From assembly GCA_013397865.1 (NCBI GenBank), contig VZTI01004803.1, positions 4,356,387 through 4,420,386 on the forward strand: a stretch of 64,000 nt of DNA, written 5' to 3'. Below the pieces are notes generated by a model. That model did not search any database. It had not been told where the DNA came from and was given only the letters and a program-made list of their open reading frames with translations. This DNA is from Struthidea cinerea (Eukaryota; Chordata; Aves; Passeriformes; Corcoracidae). The position numbers were made by a program, and so were the translations under genes. Below are positions 37,681 to 49,980 of the stretch, one piece after another (the stretch's first letter is position 1; each line of letters starts with the position of its first letter).

Positions 37681-39930
37681 GAAACAGTATTCAGATATTC
37701 AGTTTAACCATTGTGTCCCAGAATGGCAGAAACATAAAGGTGGAAATGCCATGGATGTCTAAAGAGGTTTCACTGTCATAGTGGGACACTGTTCTTCTGT
37801 GGGAAAAACCCAAGATGATGCTGATAGGTCACTTATGATCCAATGTGCAGATATCTATTCCACTTAATTAGACATTCAGAAAAATTTCTTCTCAATCTAA
37901 TGATGAACCATTAAAAACCTATTCACATGAATCACAGACAGTCAATGTATATAAAGGGAATAACCTACTACAATAGCTGAGGAAAAATTTCTTTCTATAT
38001 CATGTAAATTATATTCCATTCCTATTTCAGTGAAAAAAAAAGCTCAGACATGCAGTATTGCTACAGATGAAGTCACTGTCCCCCAGCAGTAACCTAAGTG
38101 ACGATTGAAGTGTGTTAATGGACATTTGTACTTTTTATTTTGTTAAAACTGAAAATTACTCTAAATCGGTTTTGCAAAAAGGATATATATGTTATATCGC
38201 ATACTAACACAGTAGCTGAGGCAATCAATTCTTAATGAAGAGAAAAAAAGAAGAAAGTAATGATTTCCAAAAAAACCTGATACAATCTTTTGTTCATTAC
38301 TTGGAGAAACCTTTTACATCTTGAAAGTCATAGGGGTTTTTTGTTCTTGTTTGACATTGTCAAACTTGACCTTAGCCAGGAGCAGAAAACAAAATTTATA
38401 TAAGCAATTGGACTCTTTGAGATGTTTATGAGCCAGATAGAACAGAAAAGAATAAACCCAAATACTGCATTTCATGTTTAAGTTAATACATATCCCATTT
38501 AAATGTCCAAATGTTCAAATCTAAAGCACGCAAATAGGTTACTGCATTTTTATTACACTATTCATGAGATCTTCAGCTCAGCTCCTAAAACCTCTTCTTC
38601 ATGAATTGATTCTTGCTCAGTTTTGGAGGAAAAAAATTACAGGACAGCATCATCTCTTTGGTGTGAATGTTGAGACCTGCAGTTGTACACATAGAGGTCT
38701 TGCTTTTTTGCATAGAATATAGAACCGTTGGGGGTTTTGTGTTACTGTTTTGGAATGGGGGTTTTTGAGCATCTCTTCTTTCCATGTATTTTTTTAGTAT
38801 GTGGATTGATTATATCCTGAGTTCTTGTGCATGAGAAAAAGGTACTAGATAAAGCAGAGCAGAAGGGAAAAAGATAGCACAGATCCCTTTCAGTCTGAGA
38901 CAGACACATGAGCCTTAAAATTTAACACACGCTCTATTCATCTTTCTCCAGTCAGGATCTCACCATAAGACAGATAAGTATTGAAAGCTAACTGAACAAC
39001 AGGTTGGAGTACAAAGTTATCTTGTTTGTCTTAGCCTTAGCTAAGCTTGGCTTCCTTGCTAGTACTGAGGAGTAACAAAGCAGCAACACAGAGGAAGAGC
39101 TTGATTTAATGATGTTGGAATGATGAATGAGCAATTCATTTAAAGCTTCCTTTTGGTTGGGAGAACAGTCTCAGACCTGTGTGTGAACTACTCTCTGGGC
39201 AGCTGGATAATAGGTCAAGGCAATGTCATTCCCTTCCTGAGTTAGAAACAGTACTTTCTGTACTTAAGAGAGATGCGTTCCTTCCAATGGAAGCAAGAAA
39301 TGCCATACACATGAGTCAGCCTTGAGTGTCCAGGTGGTGCCATTACTCAGTTTTTGGACACTGTGCTACAGCATATTCATACACTCACTCAAGCACTTCA
39401 CAGTTGTGTAAAAGGGAAACATCTTTTCACATTTTCCTTTTGAATTTTTAAATTACAGACATTAAAACTCTTAGTTTTTGAGCCAGACCCTTTTTTATCA
39501 GTTTTAATTTCCCCCAAGCTTTTTTTCAGATGTTCCTAAGGTGTGAGGAAGTATTAGATTAAAACAAAGTAAGCAAACTTACTTTGAAAGTTAGAAAAGC
39601 TTTACTTTTACAGAGAGGAAATAAAAAAATAAAAGAGCAGTGTCAAAGTGCACTTCGCAGAAAGTTTCCATGTTGACATCTTGGACACAAGGTTTCTGAA
39701 ATGAAATAATCTACCTGGAGTTCAGCTGACGTACAGGACCTTATAATTTTGTTGCTTAAAAAGAAATCATAAACAGAAAAAAAGATCCTGATAATTTTTA
39801 TTTTGGAAATATAATCTTCCTGATAATCTTCAGTATAGTTAAAGTCCTAGGAATCTGAACATACCTTAATTAGTTTTCTTCAATATGCAAATTAATATAA
39901 ATACTGTATTCTTTTTTAGATTAGTAAATA
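37681..39930. other. Gene-empty stretch
   Basis: No gene is recognised. Composition is AT-rich. A 66-codon minus-strand frame at 38585-38785 is not recognised. Confidence 0.45.
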
Positions 39931-40534
39931 TGGGTTGACCTTGGCTGTATGCCAGGTGCACACCACACTGCTGCATGACTCTCTCCCCTCCCCAGAATGG
40001 TGGGCTAGAGAAAATAAGATGGAAAAAGGAAGAAACTAAAAGTTTTGGGTCAAGATAAAGGCAGTTTAAAAAGGCAAAAGCAGATGCTTGTGCATGGAAG
40101 CATAGGAAAACAAAGTATTTATTCTCTACTTCTCATCATCAGGAGATGTCCAGCCCCTTCCTGGGAAGCAGGGTTTCAATATGCATAGCAGTTGCTCCTA
40201 AAGACAAATGCTGGCCACCATAAATAATGCCCCTCCCTCCTCTTCCTTTCCCTTCATTTTTATATATGAACTGAAGTCATGTGCTTTGGAACATCCCTTT
40301 GGTCCATTTGGGTCAGCTGTGCTGGCTATTCCTTCTCCCAAGATCTTGCTCACACCCAGCCTGTTGGTTAAGGAAGGAATGTTGGAGAGAGAGCCTTGGT
40401 GCTATGTGAGCAGTTTACCAGTAGCCAAAACCCTGGTGTGTCATCAACACCTCTCTAGCTACCAATGCAAAGCACAGCACTGTGAGAGCTGTGGGGAAAA
40501 TGAATTCCATCTCAGCCAGACGAATACAGTAACA
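39931..40534 (-). mobile_element. Solo LTR of an endogenous retrovirus, minus orientation, about 600 bp
   Basis: Read on the minus strand it starts tgttactgtattcgtctggc with tgagatgg. It passes gccagcacagctgacccaaa and ccaaagggatgttcca, then a TATATAAAA box (40257-40266 on the plus strand). An AATAAA signal (plus 40118-40123) follows about 140 bp further on, and the end is ccaaggtcaaccca. This is the promoter-then-polyadenylation order expected of U3-R-U5. The cagctgacccaaa...ttcca block is shared with the LTR at 17.1 kb, placing both in related passerine LTR groups. No clear target-site duplication is visible (taaata on the left, gggtac on the right), so it is older than the 34.2-kb copy or its ends are eroded. 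The 111-codon plus-strand frame at 40208-40543 is antisense LTR sequence, not a gene. Confidence 0.85.
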
Positions 40535-42239
40535 GGGTACTGAATCAGTATCGTTTTCTCCATACCAACATCTTGCATAACTGCAAAGGGGAAAATTTAT
40601 TCATGGTCACTGGCTGGAGCTAAACCTCAGTTAAAGTTCTGAAATTTCTATGGACCAATTCTGGATGGGCTATTAGATTTACTTCTTGTTAGTAACTCTT
40701 GCAAATTCCTTCTGAATTATTCATGTAATCTATTACAACAGTTTTCCAGTTGTTGCTATGATAAGTAAATATTTTCTTATTGTTGCTATATAGTGGGCTT
40801 CTGTATATCATATGTATTTATTGTAGCAAGCCTAAAGAAGGAAAAAAGCCTCAGAATTTTCTGATAGATAGTAATAATTCTCACTGTTTTATTGACTGTC
40901 CTTAACAATGTTGCTTTCAATGCCTTTTAACTCCGTGAGGAAGTGATGTTTAACTGTGTAATTGCTTTGCTTATATTACCAAAAACCCTGAAGAGGCCTC
41001 ATTCTGGTAAAGCATCGTTACCCTGCAATACATATGCTTTAACTACAGCTCTCAGCTGTCTGTTGTACTTTATCCATCTTGAAAAAGTGTTTCCCAGTCT
41101 CTGAACAAAGAGTTTAAACAATGATTCATGTTGTAAAACTTTCACAAAAGCTTCATAATCATACAGCTACATGAAATTTGTTGGTTAACCTTGATCTAAA
41201 ACATTATTTATTTTACTAGAGAAGCATTGGAAGGAAAGACCAAACAGATTTACTGGATTTATTGCTGAAAACTCAAAAACAGATGAAAGAACATTTAGAG
41301 ATCCAGATAAGACTCTCTAAGCCTAAAAAATAGTCAGTATGCTTAAATATTCAGAACAAAGTTTTTAAATGGAAAAATCCAGATGATAATTTTATCTGGC
41401 TCTAAAAAGCATGCAAAAGCATACATCATTAGAAGTACTAAAAAAAAATCATAAAAACAGATTTCTGGGTTGGCATGAATTCAGGATAGAGATGAGTGAG
41501 TTTATTAGGGACAAATCCTAGTTGTGGCTGCAGCAAAGAAATAAGAAACCTGGAATTAAATTTTAACTAGTACTTTGTCCTCTTACTATTTAAATGTTTT
41601 CTACTGTTTAATGTTTACTCTCTTGTATATTTTCCTATCCTCTTTGGGCAAGAACTTTCTTGTACTGTTACCCCACACAATAGCTAAGAGAAGCTCTTTG
41701 ACTTGGAAATTCTCAGATTCCATTTCAATGCAAACAAATAATTATTAATTATAAACTTGACCTCTTAGGTTAAAAAGAGTTTGCAATATCCATATTGCCC
41801 CCTCCTGCTGCATGTGAAAATTCAACATCCACAGTTCTTTGTTTCTAAATAAGCAGCACTCACATGCTGGAGATTTTGGATGGTCAAAAGTAATGACTAT
41901 TAGTGTTCCCATTTTCTTTAGAACCATTTCAAAGAGTGCTGAGCTACTTTTTGCTGCGATGTGCATTATTATACTTGTGAGGAACAGCAGCATGAAAAAT
42001 GACTACACCCACATTTGGAAAGGTACGTGTGGTTATGAGGAAGACAGTGGAGAGCATCACGCTGAATACTAATTATATTTTTGCAAAGAACTACATTGTG
42101 CCACGTTGTTAATGTAACATACCTTTGCATTGTATCTGCTTAAGGTGGCCCCATAACTAAACCTTATGCTTTGAAGTCCGAAGTGCTGAAAACAGTGAGA
42201 AAGGTTTCTATTACCTCTTCTTATTCTGGAGCAAGTCAG

Positions 42240-42276
42240 GAATATATATTTGTAGAATTTCTACAAATATATATTC
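42240..42276. repeat. 37-nt palindrome: 18-bp perfect arms with a single-base centre
   Basis: The left arm gaatatatatttgtagaa (42240-42257) is exactly complementary to 42259-42276, leaving one T in the centre. The arms are AT-rich but not simple repeat. With no loop, DNA cruciform extrusion is more plausible than a stable RNA hairpin. Origin by template switching is likely (inference). Confidence 0.93.
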
Positions 42277-42507
42277 TAGTGCCTCACTGGGCAGCACCAC
42301 TAAAGATGTTAAGTTTTTCTTACAATACTTTGTTCAAAATCTTAAAAAGCTGCAGAAGAAAAAAGGAAGGAGCAAAGATAGCAGAGCAGTTTAATGCCTG
42401 AAACATAATGGTTGATTTTTATTTCATATTTTCTTTCTTGGTTTCTATACACTGCAAAATTGTATGCTGCATTCTTCTGCAGCTGTAAGTGCTTTGATGC
42501 AGTGCAA

Positions 42508-42520
42508 GGGGGGGGGGGGG
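42508..42520 (+). repeat. G13 homopolymer
   Basis: Thirteen consecutive G in AT-rich surroundings, followed by tgtgcatatata. Sequencing length at such runs is often uncertain. Confidence 0.9.
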
Positions 42521-44449
42521 TGTGCATATATAAAAATATAAAAACTGTTATAACACTATTATTACTTGTTTCACAAAACTTTAATTATCGTCTACAGTTA
42601 ATCTTCAATAAATAAGATTTGAATAATCCAATGGTAATTGTTTTGCCTACCATACCACATTTAATAAAATCTAAATTAATCAGAGAGGCAGTTAAAACAT
42701 TCCAGCATTTGCTTGTTTTCAAACATGTCCTGCAGTTACTGCGGGTACTGCATGATTGCCAAGTAAATTTACCATGTGGAATCTGAAGCACATTCACCCA
42801 TTTTTAGTGCAAATCTTTAGTTTTAGGGACTATCTTCCCTAAAAGAGGTGGGATATGAAGAGACCTTTGTCAGTTCTTCAGGTTTAATATGGCATAATAA
42901 GGTTAGTGACCAACAGAATCATTTTAAGGCTTTCTCCCCCAGATATGAATGTAAGAAGAATATCAAAATGTTTTAAAAGTTTTCATCCCAGTGGGTATCC
43001 CTTCAGCCCAAATCTATGGAGTAACACATGACCCTAAGATACCAACCACAGTGATTTTCTGGGAGGTTTTGAAAGAGGCCGTAGTTATGGCTCCTGTGAC
43101 ACACACCCACATTCAACTCAATAAGTTCTGGAAATAAGCACCTCAAATTTAGGGACAAATCCTCTTTGTTCTACGAGGTTATCTTCTCTAGGGACTGTAA
43201 ATGTAAAACATTGTCTGCAGACAGGTAATATTGTAAGCAATGTAATCTTACCTCATTTATTGTAGTCAGCTAACAAAATAATGGAATCTAGGCAACTCAA
43301 TCAGTTATGTTGTTAAATCTCACTTTCTAAGACAGGTAACTGAATCTACATTCAGTTCATCTAAGGCATTTCCTTACCTTCTTGATACAGCCTTTCTGAA
43401 GTATTCTTAAAAATACCTCCTGAGAGGGTCTTCTGAAGTATAAACTAACCTTCTCTTCAATATGGACTCCTATTTCTCATCTTCCCAACCACAGGTATAG
43501 CAAGCAGATTAAGCTCCTTTTAATACTTAGCCTGTTGAAGTCTCTCTCTAGACTTCTCTGGAGTAAAGAAGCTCAGTACATACAGTTACTGAGCTTAGCC
43601 ATTTTGTCTCAACTAGGTCCTAACTGTCACTGCACACATTGCTTACCTTCCTAAAATCCTAAAATAATAGAACATTTTGAAGATAAGTAAGTCCCAAGTG
43701 AATGTACAGTGCCTTTAGGAACCTCTTCATCCTCTCTTTCTGCTTTCACTTCTCTATGGCTGAATGCCACGCAGTGCTGTACATTCTGTATTGTTACTCA
43801 TCATTGCCATACCTCAACACTGAGCTCAACAGGTATTATAACTCTATTGGATAATAAGTTTGAAGACTGAAAAACCCAGCCTCTGTCGCATAACTGAAGG
43901 AAGAAGATCTCAGAAATGATGGCCCACAAAAGCGCACTTCTATCAGCTTCTTTAGAGACTATTCTGGAAAAACAGGTCATCCTCGTTATTTGTAGTTATA
44001 AGGGAAGGGCATCTTGAAGCTGTGCATGCTCTAAGGTACAGGAAAGGTATATCCACGCAACATGGTGCTGACTGAGTAGTGTTAGCAAATGATATCATAA
44101 GCCAATAATTCCTGTAGTGAATGTGAAATAAATTGTTTGCAAACAAATGCTTTTATTATTTCTCGATCCTAAGAAATAATGGCATAATATGCAGCTGTTA
44201 TACTAGTGGTTTTTTTAAATCACAAATGTTCAGAATAAAACATTTGAACATATAATGAAATGCAATTATAAACATATATACATATATATTCCTTTATTTG
44301 ACCAACTTTGAGTGACAAAAATTCTGTCCATACCCAAAGCAGCTGACATGACTAGGCTAAACTCTATAATGGCATAAATCCACTGAGTTTGCAGCAGGCT
44401 AGTTTTTTTTTTATCATTTAATGGGAAAATAAACATTTACACTTGAATT

Positions 44450-45900
44450 TGTGAAAGGGAATGATAAGAGGGTTGTACAGGTCAGTTTCTTATTAATGAA
44501 ACAGAGATCCTTTCAACACTGAGCTACTCAGATGAATCTGAAGCAGGACAGAAGTAACCAAAAGTCATTAACATCTGACAGCTGGGTGATGGCCTGTGTA
44601 AAATGAGTTGATGCTCTCAACCCAGTACATAAAACATCAGAATAATTGGTGTTAATTTGCACCCCTGTTGGCAGTTTTAATGCAGAGGCCAAAGATTGAA
44701 TGGGCATGAAAATTAAACTATCCTGTCAGCCATAAAGGTTCTTTCAGGTCAGGATTGAAGTGCATTAACAGGATACTATAAAGGAATTTGCGCTGTCAGT
44801 GCTGGGGCTGTAACCGTTTGGTGAATGAGCCAAAGACTTTGTGACTAAATTCCCCAGACATTACTAAAACTGAGGGGTTTTCTTCTATTTTTTATTTATT
44901 TACTTATTTGGGAGAGAAAGTAGATTTACATCAGATATACAATGGTGGCAGGTTGACCTCCACATCAAGTGTGAATTATTGTATCAGTGTCAGGATCTGT
45001 GGAGAATCACTAATGTATTTTTACAACTGAGAAACCGTAAATGGTTCTTTGTACATCTGTGCTGATGGAAAACAATTGACCACGTGGCTAATTAGCCTTA
45101 TGTATGTTATGGTCCAGAGTTAACTTCTAGTACAACTTTTAATTTTGGATTATCAATCTGATAGTGACACAATTTGCAATTTTTTTCAATTTAATGCAAT
45201 CAGTATTTAACACCAGGCATGCCTGTTCCTTTCAATCTTAGTTGCACATGAGAATAAAGTTTGCAGTTAAATTGGAAAGGCATGGAGATATTGAAAAGAT
45301 GAATGCCTTCACTTTGCCAACTGGAAGAAAAGCTGGCTGGGGATATTTGAAAAAATTCTCCAGTTATGTGGCTCTACTGTAAGGGAGATGAGATTCAGAG
45401 CGGGTAACACCTCAAATTCTTTTTGCGCAGTTTGTTCACCATTTCTCGGGCCTAGCAGCTATCCACAAGAAATAAAATAAATCCTCTGAAGATTTAATCA
45501 TACGTTTAGATTTGCTTTGGTCTAAAAGGAAGGCAATCCTGAGAGAGCTGCAGCGTTAAGTAATGCGGATGTGCCTTTCATGTGCAAATTTCTTTTGACT
45601 CAGTGAAACAACAGCTCCCAGAGTCTGGACTGATGTCCACACAGCCGGGCCTGCATGTGAATGCAAATAACTTCATTATAGGCCAAATCTCCGTGCACCA
45701 ATGAGCTGTACAGGACACTTGCAGTGATACCAGCTTTGTGTGCAGCTTTCTTGCTGTTTCTGTTTCCTGTCTCAAAATAAGTGGCATCTTATCCGTTGCT
45801 AAGCAGCAGAAAAGGGGGCCAGTGTGGCAGGGGAAGCAAAACTTCTCTTTTTGTTCACATATTCCTTCCACCCTGACAATTGATAACTTTTATATTACTC
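44450..45900. promoter_or_regulatory. Candidate conserved enhancer region
   Basis: This stretch is of high complexity with few homopolymers. It holds a dense set of sites that developmental transcription factors use. At 45071-45097 aacaattg (SOX-like) and the palindromic E-box ccacgtgg (45080-45087) are followed by the 12-bp palindrome ggctaattagcc (45086-45097, homeodomain type). A perfect octamer ATGCAAAT (POU type) lies at 45661-45668. Around 44580-44660 there are a CAGCTG E-box in tgacagctgggtgatgg and TAATTGG. Gene deserts often carry such elements for distant developmental genes (established knowledge). No transcript is implied. Without an alignment this remains an inference, and the outer limits are rough. 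Confidence 0.35.
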
Positions 45901-48900
45901 TTTTCTTCCATCATCTTGAATTTCACAACAGCCACCTCAAAATTAGTCTGAATTCGGTTCAGCTTGCTGTATTGATGAACTCATTGAGTGCACATAGCAA
46001 ACAATATATTCACTGACAGTGGTAATAAAAAAGACCAGCTATTTTCAGCTAAGTATAGCACAATCTTTTATACGAAATATTGAAGGAAAACAAAAAAAGA
46101 ATGAACAATACTTTATGTATATTTTTACCCTCCTAGCGCAGAGACCAGTACTTCTGTACCCTCTTTAGAGAGAGTTCCAGATAAGCACTCCAACATTTTG
46201 TTTAGTTTGAGAGACAGGCTTACAAGTCTTTTTAATTATGCCACACAAGTAGAGCACTTTAACAGATTGGGTTAAGAGTACATCCTGCAGAGCTTCTTAG
46301 CAGTTCCTGTAGCTTAAGATCTTTTTTAGGTGAGGTGGGAAATGTGAATTTGTATCACACCACTGAGTAATTGAATTTGGATTGCTCAAAGCATATGTGT
46401 AGGCTGCCATCCCCAAAAGAAGGTTTTATTTCCTACTAGGGAGATTTTAGGCACTGTGCACAATTGGTGGCTTATGGACAGCAGGTACTTTGACCGTATA
46501 TTATAAACTTGGTTCAGAATCCTAGATTAGAAAAACCCAAGTCTACATCCCATTTGAATGACTGAAGTCTTCAAATCCATGCTTGACTGCTTCCTCCTCT
46601 GGCCTACAAAACCTGCAGAATGTTCAAGGGGTAGTGCAGTGAGGCATAGACTGTCAACTAATTGTTCTTTCAAAGCAGGAGGAGGCATTTTCCCATAGTG
46701 CAGGTATTTCATTTTAGACAGAGCTAAGAAACAGTCCGTACATGAGAATTTGTAGCTGAGTCAAAGATGATTTGCTTTTTGGGTTACTGATCATTGAGAA
46801 ACACTCTCTCAGACAGGTAGCTCCACCTTTGTACCAGAAGCAGAACTTTAACTCTGTATTTTGCTATAGGTGTTGCCTAACTGCTCTTGCAAGTCTGTCC
46901 TTTTGAGAATATAAATGCATTGCTTTATCAACCCTAACTTTTATGTGTTTGAGTGCAAGAGGAAGAGACAAGATATGTTGTTTGGCTAAAATACTGTTAA
47001 GAGTCTAAAACTGAAAAGAAAATCCATCAATATTTCTCTTATGGACATTCTCATGTTTCTGCTGAGTAAAGATTTACACCTAAACAAGAAATTCAAATAC
47101 AAAGCAAAAGGAAGATGCCTCAACATGTCTTAAAAAAAATTGGGTTTCTCATCCTACACAATTAGATAAGTAACATCAACAACTGCAATGCACAGATGGA
47201 GGTAGGTGTTTGAGGGTCATTAGTCACCAAGCATTTCCTCAAATGAATCACAATTACATGACCACCAATCCTACCATTTTGTGCTGATCCATCAAGACAG
47301 TTTATTAGCCTTTAACATTTCTCAGTGTTTACTGGATGGGAGTACTTGCTGCTTGAAGGAAATCCAACTCTCCTCTTGTATATTCCATTCCATATGTAAA
47401 TGGCATAGGAAGCCTAGTACCAAACACTAGTATCACCTAGTAACAAACACCAGCCCCTGGAAATACCTCCAGGAAAAGCAGGCCCCTGTCTGCTTTCCCA
47501 CATCTCATGATAAGCACACAGCTATTTTCTATTCCACTACTCTGCTGTCCCTGTGCTTGAACATATGCTGTTGTCTGTCTTGGGCATATATCCAAGCAGT
47601 GTGCCTGCAGGCTGTATTCTCCTATAATCCATTGCATGTTCTGAGAAATCATATGATCTCATTGGTTTTTCAGATACCACAGTTTTAAGCTGTCAGAATT
47701 GACCTCGTATCATGTTTCTCTTTTGCTTTTTTCTGCTAAGGCTGTCCCAGATCTTCAGGTTCAAGCATGATTGAGTGCACCAATATGCTTCTGCCACAAA
47801 ATAAACAGATTTTCTAGGAACAGACACAGTATTATATAGACCCTACAAATTTCTAGGCTGTGCAAATTAAATTTCAAGATATACCAGTCCATCCCCCCAA
47901 GAATTGAATTCAAATTTTTGTATCTGAAGACTCGAGACAGTGCTGATATGTGGGATAAAACTGTCCATCACTTCAGTTTTCTTCAGTTATGTTATACTCA
48001 GTGTACCAATTTGTACTTTTAGTCACAGCTCAGAAAAAGAAGTAACACTTAAGCCACAGCAGTCATGGAGTAGAGCTCCCTCCTATGAGTGAGGGACCTC
48101 TCTCCTCTTTTCACCTCTACCCACAACAAGTTACAGCACCACTCTGCACTAGCTGTCTTTCTTAACACGGTGACTGGGCCAAAACAAGGGTATGCCTTCT
48201 TACCTCTGCTCCCTGCCTGACTTTACCAGGAAGGAGAACAGTCTAAGGTGAGTTCCACAAGTAAGGACCAGATATAAAAATCCAGTCCTCTGTTATTACC
48301 AAAAGACATCCAATATTTCATATAGTTTCAATGATTTGTAACTTTACCGGATGTTTGCTGTTTGGCACAAAAGCTGATTCTGTCTCAGGTTGACTTCTTG
48401 AGGGTTTTCTCCAACAACAGCAATACAGATGGTTGGAGACTCAGACAAAAAAAAAAAATTATCTATTTAAAAAAAAAAAAAGAGAGAGGGGGAGACAAAG
48501 AGAGTGACAGAGACAGATTAAGTAGAAAATATCACCATTCCAAGGATCTTTTATATAGTTTTGCCATAATGGGCAAAAAATCCTTCAGAACAATGTTTAA
48601 GACATTAACCATAACATTTCAGTCTCTGACAAGAATTTATATTAGTTTTATTATTTTCTGTGTTATATTTTTGACATTTTAATTACTTTCAACAAAATTC
48701 TCAGTAATTGTATGTTTTGGGGGGATCTGTGCATACATGTAATAAAAATTACTAGGAATCATATTTAGTGTATTTCTCTGGAACTTCTAAGTGCTGTCCA
48801 TTTTTCGGTGGAAGAATATTTTACTTAATAGATTCCACCCTCATTGCAGGAAAGTTTTAGCCCAGCAAAGGAATTTTAAGGCCCTTGGACCAAATTTAAC

Positions 48901-49814
48901 AGTCTCTATACAAATTAGTTTTATATAATTCTCATTAAATTCTATTTCCAAAAGTAAAAAAGGGCCACAGTAGTTTGTCTTCAATACAATTCTATGTTTC
49001 AAGATACAATTTTTTAGCAGATATTGAAAAATAGCTTAATAAAGTAAGATATCAAATACATGAAGAAGTCTGAAGTGGATATTCATTTACAAGGAAAAAA
49101 ATACCTTCGGAATATTTTCAGGAACATTCCTCCAGGACCTTGTATGTCAAGCATCCAAGGGCCATTAGGGAATTTGTATGTGAAACAGGTTAGAATAGGC
49201 TTCTATGAAATTCCTAAGTATTAAAAAAACCCAAACCAACAACGCACTCTCAATAACAATAATAAAAAGTACTCCAAACAATATATCTCTCATTGGCTTA
49301 TAATTCAGCAGGAATTTGTTGTTTTCTTCAGAAAACAGCACAAGATTGGGTAAAGATCAATAATTAAAAATATTCTGATTCTATATATTGGCTTTCAGTG
49401 GAAACACTAAAATGTTTTCAAACCATATACCTACGCTATATCCTGTATGGGAGATAGTCACAGCTGTGAAGGAATTATATTTATTGTAATATTAAAGTTT
49501 TTTCACTACATTGATTATACAGGGAGATAAAACTTGACAGACCTGAAGAATAATTTATTTGATGGGCTTTTCATTCCTTTGTACTCAGAATCACAATAGA
49601 TACCACAGTATGTGGTCCATAGAGCTCTCTGCCTTCTGTTCAACAGCTCCTGGAGTCTTGCAGTTGTGTTTCAGGATAGGGTAAATTTTTCCATGTTCTT
49701 CACATGTTCTGTGAATAGTCAGAAGAGTTCAGTCTGTAGAGCTGCCATGATTAAAACTTTCTTTAGCAAAAAGCAGCATTCAGGTGCTGCCTGTAGAAAG
49801 AGTGGACAGGAATC
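45901..49814. other. Gene-empty stretch
   Basis: No gene or transposable element is recognised. An A-rich then GA-rich low-complexity tract lies at 48446-48520. Frames of 60-106 codons are not recognised; the 106-codon one at 48362-48682 runs through that tract. Confidence 0.45.
48446..48520 (+). repeat. A-rich/(GA)n low-complexity tract
   Basis: Two A runs of at least 12 separated by ttatctattt are followed by agagagaggggg and further purine-rich sequence. Simple-sequence DNA, possibly an eroded retroposon tail. Confidence 0.85.
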
Positions 49815-49980
49815 TCACGGAGTTCAAAAAGGAGAGGTGAAAAGTCCTGTACCTGGGAAGGAGGTATACAAAAAGCTGTCAGGACACAGGCCTGGGCAAC
49901 TGGGTCTAGGTGGCCTTTCTTGAGCAGTGGATGATCTTCAGAAGTCCCTTTCAAACTCAACTACTCTGTGATTCTGAGAT
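49815..49980 (+). mobile_element. CR1 LINE 3' end, plus orientation, old copy
   Basis: The right end includes gcagtggatgatcttcagaa, then gtccctttcaaactcaacta, and ends ctctgtgattctgagat. These match the 3' tail of a CR1 subfamily ending in ctctgtgattctgtga-type repeats. Upstream, aagtcctgtacctggg also resembles CR1. The left boundary is approximate. The 103-codon frame at 49612-49923 runs into this element and is not a gene. Confidence 0.85.

Larger units (their letters stand above)
40535..44449. other. Gene-empty stretch
   Basis: No gene is supported. Overlapping frames of 82, 77 and 76 codons between 41745 and 42401 have no recognisable motifs. The section contains the 42240 palindrome and the G13 run listed separately. 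Confidence 0.45.

Noticed and set aside
34189..40534. Two LTRs 5 kb apart that might bound a provirus
   Set aside because: They are in opposite orientation, have different sequences, and the first has its own complete target duplication; no gag, pol or env sequence lies between.
40208..40543. 111-codon plus-strand frame
   Set aside because: It is the antisense strand of a minus-oriented LTR.
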